From Bacteroidota bacterium (GTDB lineage: Bacteria > Bacteroidota > Bacteroidia > J057), in NCBI GenBank assembly GCA_004292985.1, contig RDXT01000285.1, positions 1-6,277 on the forward strand: DNA of 6,277 bases, written 5' to 3'. The notes under the pieces were generated by a model. It was not told where the DNA came from. It saw only the letters and a program-made list of their open reading frames with translations, and did not search any database. Made by a program: the position numbers and the translations under genes. Shown here piece after piece: positions 1 to 5,270 of this stretch (within the stretch, counting starts at the first letter, position 1; each line of letters begins with the position of its first letter).

Positions 1-1
1 T

Positions 2-913
2 AACCAGTCGGGCGGCAATTACATTACCCGCAATGCCTGCGACTATTCCCAGAACGAAAAAATGGTCTATGCCTTTGACCAGAGCGGCGACGACCCCAAC
101 TATTACGGCATCGCGCTGCTGAGCCGCCAGGAAATGCGGGCGCGGGCGGCCACTTCGGCATCCCCGCTGCCCTTCAGCACGGCAGGCAAGTACCAGTCCC
201 TCACCACAGCCCCAAGCCCTGCCTCCAGCTCGGCGGGCACCAGCAATGGCGGCACAGACATTATGCATTTTATCTCCGGCGGCCCTGTGACCATCGATAC
301 GGCCTCAGTTGATACCTTCGCATTTGCGCTGATCGGAGCAGCCAGCCTTCCGGTGCTGAGCCAGCACCTCAGTGCAGCCCAAAAAGCCTATTATTGCTAT
401 GTGGAGGGAAAAAGCCCGCAGCTCTCTTTTCTGATCTCAGATACCCTGATCAAAGCCGGGCAGCAGGTGCAGTTTCTCGATCCCAATGTCTCGGCCACAG
501 GCTGGCAATGGAGCTTTGGCGATGGCAGCAGCGACACCCTCCGCAATCCGATGCACGTGTTCGGGTCGGCAGGAAGTTATGTGGTAACGCTCGCCGTCAG
601 CGATGGATACTGCACCTCGAAGTTCACCAGAACCCTGCGCGTACAGTCAGGCGTAGGCATCGAAGAGCCTTCAGCCGCCCGTTTCAGGGTCTATCCCAAT
701 CCGGCGACAGCCTTTGTGCGGATCGAAGCGCCCGAAGGACTGAAGGGTACTATGCGCTGTGTGCTACACAACCTGATGGGGCAGAGCCTCCGCCAGACAG
801 AAGAGCTGGGCGCTTCGGCACTCATGTCGCTCGAAGGTCTGGCACCCGGCCTGTATCTGCTTGAAATTGAAGCCCGTGGCCTCCGGGAGTATCATCCGCT
901 TGTGGTGGAGTGA
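2..913 (+). CDS. C-terminal part of a secreted protein with PKD domain and type IX secretion sorting domain (5' end outside window)
   Basis: The reading frame is open from the left edge, so the ATG at 62 is internal and the real start lies upstream; 303 residues are visible. Numbering from position 2, residues about 21-125 form a globular segment of no certain family, interrupted by a Ser/Ala/Pro/Gly-rich stretch near 68-85. Its end (DTFAFALIGAASLPVLSQHL, then AAQKAY) resembles the segment after the catalytic domain in Bacteroidota secreted subtilases (S8), but no catalytic residues are visible, so that is only a guess. Residues about 131-214 are a PKD domain with the hallmark WSFGDG (160-165). 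Residues 218-303 are a Por/type IX type A sorting domain: it opens with FRVYPNP, contains the LMGQ and GLAPGLYLLEI motifs and ends in VVE. Such tails direct export through the outer membrane and are normally cleaved, leaving the protein secreted or surface-attached. It converges on the protease gene across a shared terminator. Confidence 0.9.
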   Translation, partial: NQSGGNYITRNACDYSQNEKMVYAFDQSGDDPNYYGIALLSRQEMRARAATSASPLPFSTAGKYQSLTTAPSPASSSAGTSNGGTDIMHFISGGPVTIDTASVDTFAFALIGAASLPVLSQHLSAAQKAYYCYVEGKSPQLSFLISDTLIKAGQQVQFLDPNVSATGWQWSFGDGSSDTLRNPMHVFGSAGSYVVTLAVSDGYCTSKFTRTLRVQSGVGIEEPSAARFRVYPNPATAFVRIEAPEGLKGTMRCVLHNLMGQSLRQTEELGASALMSLEGLAPGLYLLEIEARGLREYHPLVVE

Positions 914-953
914 GGGATAGGGGAAATAAAGGAAATAGAGGGAGTATTAAATA

Positions 954-984
954 AAAAAAACCGGAGCATAGCTCCGGTTTTTTT
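954..984. terminator. Bidirectional intrinsic terminator between convergent genes
   Basis: A perfect hairpin: the GC-rich stem CCGGAGC (961-967) pairs with GCTCCGG (971-977) around the three-base loop ATA. A7 (954-960) pairs with T7 (978-984) and extends the stem to 14 bp. Read rightward, the GC stem is followed by seven T; read leftward, by eight T (complement of 953-960). It therefore fits a factor-independent terminator in both directions. It lies 40 bases after the stop at 913 and 18 bases beyond the protease stop at 1003. Confidence 0.9.
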
Positions 985-1002
985 GTCTTATCTGTAAGCG
1001 GA

Positions 1003-3111
1003 TTATTTATCCAGGTCTTTCAGCACCTGCATCGCTTCATAGACATATACGTCTTTGCGCAGGGATTCGTGCCAGGTATTGTTGCGTTTTACCTTTACAG
1101 AGTCGCTTTGGATGGCGGGCGCATCGGCAGTGGGTGTTTTCACACTGAGGCCGGGAATCTCTTTGAAGAGGTTCTTGTAGCGCTCAGACTCAGCATCGAG
1201 TTCCTTTTGATCGGCGCGATACTCGTCTATGTTCAGGCTATAAACAGACTGGTCCTGGCGGCGCTTGAGGCGATCCGCATTTTCGTTGATCAGGGCAAAG
1301 GTAGGATTGGCCTGCACGCGGTTCTGGCTGCTGCTGCGGATCTTGTTCAGGCGGGGCGCTACGGAGTTTTTCCAGCTCTGGTAAGGGACAGGTGAGATTT
1401 CATCCCATGCCATAGAGTGCTCCTGGTCTTTTTCGCCCATTTCGAGCTGGCTGTACTGGTCAGGCAGGACCAGGTCAGGCACAACTCCGCGAAGCTGGGT
1501 AGCGCCGCCATTGATCCGGTAAAACTTTTGGGTGGTTAGTTTGATCTGGCCCAGTGGCTTAACATCATTGGAAGTGCGGACAAAATCGTCGAGGTCATAA
1601 AAACGCTGTACGGTACCTTTGCCGAAGGTAGAAGAGCTGCCGATGATCACCCCGCGGCCATAGTCCTGAATGGCGGCTGCCATGATCTCGGAGGCACTGG
1701 CGCTGAAGGAGTTCACCAGCACAACCAGCGCTCCGTCATAAAGCACAGAAGGGTCGCGGTCGGCCAGAATCTGCGGCTCGGTATTGCGGGATTTAACCTG
1801 CACCACCGGACCTTTTTCGATAAAGAGGCCAGTCATATCAACCACATCCTGCAGAGAGCCACCGCCATTGTCGCGCAGGTCGAGGATCATGCCGGTAATG
1901 CCTTCGCTTTTCAGCTTTTCGATTTCCCGCTTCACATCCGTAGCACAACGACGGCCTTTGGGATCCTGAAAATCGGCATAAAACTTAGGCAGGTAAATAT
2001 AGCCGATCAGCGCCTTGGAGCCTTCTTCGCGCAGCAGGGCAGATTTGGCATAGGTTTCTTCGAGTTCCACGATGTCGCGGATGATCGGAATGGTCGTTTC
2101 GACCCCGTCAATTTTGCGGACGGTGAGGGTTACTTCGGTTCCTTTGGGGCCGCGGATCAGTTTCACGGCTTCATCTACCGACATGCCTACAATGTCCACA
2201 GGCTCTTCGCGTCCCTGGGCGACCTTGAGAATCAGGTCATTGGCCTGGAGCTGGCCCTGGCGGGAAGCAGCGCCTCCGGGTACTACGTTGCTGATTTTTA
2301 CATAGCCATCTTCCTCAATCAATTGAGCACCGATGCCTTCGAGGCGGCCCGACATGGAGATGTCGAAGTTTTCTTTGTCTTCAGGCGGAAAGAAACCCGT
2401 ATGCGGATCATAGATCGAAGCAATCACATTCAGATAGTCGGCCTGGTGGTCGGTGATATCGTCATGGGAAATGCGGCGGAAATAGTCTTCCTGGTTTTTG
2501 AGCACCTTCGCGCGGGCTTCCGCTTCTAACTGTTCGATGGTTTTTTTCTCGCCTTTGAAGTCAGGTTTTTCCTGGCGGTCGAGCATGTCGCTCAGGCGGG
2601 CGAGGGTGAAAAACTTGAGGGAAGCTTCCCAGCGTGCCTTGAGTTCGGCATCGTTGGCGGCGTAGCCCATGTTTTTAGGCTCCGTTTCAAGGGTTTCTTT
2701 GCCGGTAAATGTGAAGGGCGCAGAGAGGATTTCTTTCGAAAATGCATGTGCCTGCTCTACCCGGCGCTTAAAGATCGCAGCGGATTCGTCGCAAAAGTTC
2801 ATACCGCCTTCTTTAAGCTCATCATCAATGCGGGTCTCATGCTGGAGCCTAAGCGCATCTACATCTGCCTGGGTGAGGAGACGCTTATTATAATCCAACT
2901 GCTGCAGGTATTCGTCGAAAACGGTCTTCGAAAACTTGTCGTCGAGCACCTGGGGGTTGTAATGATAATATTGAATGCCCTGAAGCATTACTCGTACCAG
3001 GGTGCTGCTTTTGTCTCCGTCGCTATAATGAACTACATAAGAACTGAAGACAAAAAAGGCTGCGAGAGCAGAAGCGGCAACCCAAACGCGGACTTTCCTC
3101 ATGTGTGACAT
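1003..3111 (-). CDS. prc: Tail-specific (C-terminal processing) protease, Prc/CtpA family, MEROPS S41
   Basis: A complete 702-residue periplasmic serine protease with a Ser-Lys dyad; the family trims or degrades envelope proteins from non-polar C-terminal tails. Residues 8-27 are one hydrophobic segment after a basic start (MRKVR), a signal peptide or N-terminal anchor. About 35-215 is the helical N-terminal domain of Prc-type proteases. The family motif DPHTGFF is at 235-241. A PDZ domain spans about 255-335. The S41 core covers about 350-550, with LDLRDNGGG at 410-418, the serine stretch FSASASE at 469-475 (S472 the likely nucleophile), D483, and the general-base lysine K498 in TFGKGTVQ. 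Residues about 553-690 match the C-terminal domain (DUF3340) typical of Prc. Length and order resemble E. coli Prc. ATGs at codons 1 and 4 are both possible starts; neither has a clear Shine-Dalgarno sequence. It is a single-gene unit, divergent from the phosphodiesterase gene and convergent with the type IX cargo gene. The substrate is unknown. Confidence 0.96.
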   Translation of the reverse strand: MSHMRKVRVWVAASALAAFFVFSSYVVHYSDGDKSSTLVRVMLQGIQYYHYNPQVLDDKFSKTVFDEYLQQLDYNKRLLTQADVDALRLQHETRIDDELKEGGMNFCDESAAIFKRRVEQAHAFSKEILSAPFTFTGKETLETEPKNMGYAANDAELKARWEASLKFFTLARLSDMLDRQEKPDFKGEKKTIEQLEAEARAKVLKNQEDYFRRISHDDITDHQADYLNVIASIYDPHTGFFPPEDKENFDISMSGRLEGIGAQLIEEDGYVKISNVVPGGAASRQGQLQANDLILKVAQGREEPVDIVGMSVDEAVKLIRGPKGTEVTLTVRKIDGVETTIPIIRDIVELEETYAKSALLREEGSKALIGYIYLPKFYADFQDPKGRRCATDVKREIEKLKSEGITGMILDLRDNGGGSLQDVVDMTGLFIEKGPVVQVKSRNTEPQILADRDPSVLYDGALVVLVNSFSASASEIMAAAIQDYGRGVIIGSSSTFGKGTVQRFYDLDDFVRTSNDVKPLGQIKLTTQKFYRINGGATQLRGVVPDLVLPDQYSQLEMGEKDQEHSMAWDEISPVPYQSWKNSVAPRLNKIRSSSQNRVQANPTFALINENADRLKRRQDQSVYSLNIDEYRADQKELDAESERYKNLFKEIPGLSVKTPTADAPAIQSDSVKVKRNNTWHESLRKDVYVYEAMQVLKDLDK

Positions 3112-3178
3112 CTTAAGGCTGGCAAATTGAGTAATAAAAAGAATACACCATTATCAGTCTGTTAATATACGGCTTTCA

Positions 3179-3206
3179 CAAGAATAAATGAGACAAATTC
3201 TTCAAA
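3179..3206 (-). promoter_or_regulatory. Weak candidate Bacteroidota-type promoter for the tail-specific protease
   Basis: On the minus strand, TATTCTTG (3186-3179) matches the Bacteroidota -7 consensus TAnnTTTG at five of six fixed positions, and TTTG (3206-3203) matches the -33 element. The 16-base spacer is a few bases shorter than usual. Transcription from here would give a leader of about 60 bases before the start at 3111. The surrounding AT-rich sequence makes chance matches likely, so this is tentative. Confidence 0.25.
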
Positions 3207-3245
3207 AACCTGCCTGTGAACGGGCATACTAACAGAAATATCAGG

Positions 3246-3292
3246 CAACCATTCCCCTTCATACGAAGGTTGGAGGCCGCAGGTTCTCCTGC
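3246..3292. repeat. Two adjacent small hairpins in the divergent intergenic region
   Basis: CCTTC (3256-3260) pairs with GAAGG (3265-3269) around ATAC. In an alternative fold CAACC (3246-3250) pairs with GGTTG (3268-3272), continued by TTC/GAA inside with a bulge. Ten bases on, GCAGG (3279-3283) pairs with CCTGC (3288-3292) around TTCT. No T-tract follows on the plus strand, so these do not look like terminators. They sit about 100-145 bases before the phosphodiesterase start and could be operator, leader or dispersed-repeat structures; with five-base stems, chance is possible. The rest of 3112-3390 shows no gene, and its first 130 bases are clearly AT-richer than the surroundings. Confidence 0.4.
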
Positions 3293-3390
3293 TTCCGGTC
3301 GCTTTTCACGGGGCTGCGGTGATTTTGCGGTAATATCTCCTTAATCTTCATGCGGTTCTTTTGCACTTATACGAAATACCCTCTGATCTT

Positions 3391-4521
3391 ATGCGAATCT
3401 CCGGCCTGTGTATGTTCCTGCTGCCTGCGCTGCTTTGTCTGAACCTTCAGGCCCAGCGCCCGCCCAAAGCCATCCGCCACGTGGTCGTGATCGGGGTGGA
3501 CGGCATGAGTCCCGACGGTATCCACCAGGCAAATACGCCCCACATGGACCGCCTGATGCGCGAAGGCGCCTGGACCCTCCATGCCCGCAGCGTAACGCCC
3601 AGCAGTTCCAGCCCCAACTGGGCCTCGATCATCATGGGGGCAGATGTGGAGCAGCACGGCATTCACAGCAATGACTACGAGCGCGACGACTATATCCTGC
3701 CTCCCGTGGTGCGGGGTAATGCCGATATTTTCCCGACCATCTTTGGCGAAATCCACCAGCAGATGCCCCGCGCAGAGATCGGAGCCATTTATGAATGGGG
3801 CGGTTTCGGACGGCTTTTTGAAAAAGAGGCTGTGGACTACAACCAGCGTGCCTCCAGCGAAGCTGCCGCCGCACAACTGGCTTCTGACTACATCGTGGCA
3901 AAACGACCCACTTTTTGCTTCGTGCATCTGGACCACGTGGACCATGCCGGACACATAGCCGGGCACGGCACAGCCAAATACTACCGCTCCGTGGAGCGCG
4001 CCGACTCCCTCATCGGGCAGATATTGGAAGCCATTGTGCGCGCAGGCATCGCAGACGAAACCCTGGTGCTGATCTGCGCCGACCACGGCGGCAAAGGACA
4101 TGGTCATGGCGGCCTGACGATGGCCGAAATGGAGGTGCCTCTGATCCTGTACGGGCCGGGCGTAAAAAAAGGCTACGAACTGCCGATTCCGGTATTTCAA
4201 TACGATCATGCTGCCACAGTGGCATTTGCGCTGGGCGTCGAAGCCCCTATGCCTGGATTGGCCGGGCATCGCGCTGCGCCTTCGAAGGTTTTGAAGTGCC
4301 CGCCCGCAACTATGCGGTGGCCTCTTTACTCGAAGGGCCGAAGTTTTTTCATGGTGAAAAAGGCTACCAGCCCGCAGGCGGCCTGTTCAGGCGCGACACC
4401 GTGGTGCAGATCACGCACCCGGAGCAGGGCGAAATCCGCTATACCCTCGATGGCAGCGCCCCGGGACCCGGGTCTGCGCTGTACAAAAAAGCCTTTCCCC
4501 TCAGCCAGCAGACGGTGGTGA
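3391..4521 (+). CDS. Secreted alkaline phosphatase superfamily (nucleotide pyrophosphatase/phosphodiesterase-like) protein, N-terminal catalytic part of a frameshifted gene
   Basis: The ATG at 3391 is preferred over the upstream TTG at 3361 because it begins a textbook signal peptide: MR, a hydrophobic core, and a probable cleavage after LQA (residues 19-21). Residues 29-286 are a metal-dependent phosphohydrolase domain of the type I phosphodiesterase/nucleotide pyrophosphatase family. Visible metal and active-site candidates, in order: D37 in GVDGMSPDG; a serine cluster (71-74) in TPSSSSPNWASIIMG at the usual nucleophile position; D184 and H188 in VDHAGH; D231 and H232 in ADHGGKGHGHGG, with H237 or H239 as further ligands; and H273 in YDHAAT near the domain end. 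The family cleaves phosphodiester or phosphomonoester bonds in the periplasm or outside the cell; the substrate cannot be read here. True homology ends near residue 286 (base 4245); the last ~90 codons to the TGA at 4519 are out of frame. The continuation is in another frame up to 5012. No Shine-Dalgarno is evident. Confidence 0.88.
   Translation: MRISGLCMFLLPALLCLNLQAQRPPKAIRHVVVIGVDGMSPDGIHQANTPHMDRLMREGAWTLHARSVTPSSSSPNWASIIMGADVEQHGIHSNDYERDDYILPPVVRGNADIFPTIFGEIHQQMPRAEIGAIYEWGGFGRLFEKEAVDYNQRASSEAAAAQLASDYIVAKRPTFCFVHLDHVDHAGHIAGHGTAKYYRSVERADSLIGQILEAIVRAGIADETLVLICADHGGKGHGHGGLTMAEMEVPLILYGPGVKKGYELPIPVFQYDHAATVAFALGVEAPMPGLAGHRAAPSKVLKCPPATMRWPLYSKGRSFFMVKKATSPQAACSGATPWCRSRTRSRAKSAIPSMAAPRDPGLRCTKKPFPSASRRW
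4243..4250 (+). other. Frameshift site: one C missing in a C run
   Basis: The upstream frame reads ...LGVEAP up to 4248, and the downstream frame reads P-YAWIGRASRCAF from 4245. Joined, they give the usual end of this phosphatase family, a LG...P..WIGR pattern. Five C after the G at 4243 instead of the four present (4244-4247) would give GCC CCC TAT and a single 541-codon gene from 3391 to 5012. This could be a sequencing or assembly indel, a real inactivating mutation or phase-variable slippage. No classical -1 slippery heptamer is evident. Confidence 0.85.
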
Positions 4522-5012
4522 AAGCGGCCCTCTTCCGCTCGGGCAAGCAACTGAGCGAGGTTGGCACGGCTTATTACCGCTTTCTGTCGCCGGGACAGGA
4601 GCCTGGTGTGCGTTTTTCTACCTATATTCTTGAAAATGCCACCCAGCTTCCCTCCTTCAGCGGATTAACGCCTGCTACCAGAGGTACTTGCTACGAAATT
4701 ACGTCAGAGGAGCTGTCCTTGCCCCGCGAAGAGCAGGTGGCCGTGGTATTTGAGATGGAGTTTGAGGCGAAAACAGCGGGCGAATATGCCTTTTTTACCC
4801 GCTCAGATGATGGGAGTAAGTTGTACATCGGCGCTCAGACGGTGGTGGACAATGACGGCGACCACGGGGTGACAGAGAAAAAAGGCACCCTGCAATTGTC
4901 TGCCAGTAAGCATCCCCTGCGCGTGGAGTGGTTTAATGGCGGTGGCGGCGGCTGGCTCGATGTATATGTGCAGGGGCCGGAGGGCGTGAAGCGGGTGCTG
5001 GGGGCGGAGTGA
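4245..5012 (+). CDS. C-terminal part of the frameshifted phosphodiesterase: chitobiase-type C-terminal domain plus PA14 domain
   Basis: This frame continues the phosphodiesterase after the frameshift and has no convincing start of its own, so it is a fragment, not a separate gene. In the reconstructed 540-residue protein, residues 287-300 (YAWIGR onward) finish the catalytic domain. About 335-400 match the chitobiase/beta-hexosaminidase C-terminal (CHB_HEX_C) fold, with IRYTLDGSAP, a Tyr before the next Pro, and VVKAALFRSGKQLSEV. About 407-540 match PA14, with FFTRSDDGSKLYIGAQTVVD, then NDGDHG, HPLRVEWFNGGGGGWLDVYV and a final GP. Both are accessory domains found on secreted carbohydrate-active and surface proteins; PA14 often binds glycans. 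This suggests the phosphohydrolase is held on a polysaccharide or acts on a glycosylated or phosphorylated polymer, which is inference. The coding is intact up to the TGA at 5010-5012, with no second frameshift seen, which argues for a recent mutation or a sequence error. Confidence 0.85.
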   Translation, partial: PYAWIGRASRCAFEGFEVPARNYAVASLLEGPKFFHGEKGYQPAGGLFRRDTVVQITHPEQGEIRYTLDGSAPGPGSALYKKAFPLSQQTVVKAALFRSGKQLSEVGTAYYRFLSPGQEPGVRFSTYILENATQLPSFSGLTPATRGTCYEITSEELSLPREEQVAVVFEMEFEAKTAGEYAFFTRSDDGSKLYIGAQTVVDNDGDHGVTEKKGTLQLSASKHPLRVEWFNGGGGGWLDVYVQGPEGVKRVLGAE

Positions 5013-5035
5013 GGGGTGTAAGTAGCCACGCACAC

Positions 5036-5080
5036 CGCCGGACTACTGCTGCCCACCCGCACGAAAGCCGAAGTCCGGCG
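5036..5080. repeat. 9-bp perfect inverted repeat downstream of the phosphodiesterase gene
   Basis: CGCCGGACT (5036-5044) is exactly complementary to AGTCCGGCG (5072-5080), with a 27-base loop. It starts 23 bases after the stop at 5012, where a terminator would be expected, but there is no T-tract after either arm. It could be a stabilising 3' structure, a factor-dependent stop or a protein-binding site. The match itself is certain; the role is not. Confidence 0.6.
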
Positions 5081-5108
5081 CAACGTCTGCTACAAAGATA
5101 GCCCTCCT

Positions 5109-5149
5109 CTCCGTGAACCTCCGTGCATCCGTGTCTCCGTGTATCCCGG
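5109..5149. repeat. Short tandem array of TCCGTG units
   Basis: TCCGTG occurs four times, starting at 5110, 5120, 5128 and 5136 (spacings 10, 8, 8). A degenerate fifth unit, TCCCGG, starts at 5144, again 8 bases on. Three of the units are preceded by C (CTCCGTG). No open frame here looks coding. It lies about 120-160 bases before the oxidoreductase start. It may be a fragment of a dispersed intergenic repeat or a set of binding sites; I cannot tell which. Confidence 0.6.
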
Positions 5150-5270
5150 GCGCATGGCTGTAGAATCCGTACTGAAAACAGCGCTTTTCTAAATTTCAAA
5201 CCGCACAAATAGAAATATTGCCCGACATTCCGTAGCTTAATCCCCTGACTAACCCCCTTAGATCCGGACT

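Noticed and set aside
394..864. A 156-codon frame overlapping the type IX cargo gene
   Set aside because: The other frame on this strand holds the PKD and sorting domains; this one is Arg-rich with no motif.
914..953. Purine-rich tract after the type IX cargo gene as a regulatory element
   Set aside because: It is short, has no internal symmetry or repeat unit and simply lies between a stop codon and the terminator.
3324..3363. A plus-strand Bacteroidota promoter for the phosphodiesterase (TTTG at 3324-3327 and TTCTTTTG at 3356-3363)
   Set aside because: The -7-like element matches five of six fixed positions, but the spacer of 28 bases is too long and no other -33 element lies at the right distance.
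3361..3390. TTG at 3361 as the phosphodiesterase start
   Set aside because: The ten extra residues are acidic and polar and would precede an otherwise typical signal peptide that begins exactly at the ATG at 3391.
3915..4244. The stretch from the ATG at 3915 as the start of a separate gene ending at 5012
   Set aside because: In this frame the translation before about 4245 is Arg-rich and meaningless, and it overlaps the conserved metal-binding motifs of the upstream frame. Only the part after the frameshift is real coding sequence.
4243..4250. Programmed -1 ribosomal frameshifting at the C run
   Set aside because: There is no X-XXY-YYZ slippery heptamer in the right register and no evident downstream hairpin; a missing base is the simpler explanation.
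3367..4269. A 300-codon open frame antisense to the phosphodiesterase gene
   Set aside because: It lies opposite a gene with clear catalytic motifs and a signal peptide, its translation is rich in His, Ala and Gly without recognisable motifs, and long antisense frames are common in GC-biased coding DNA.
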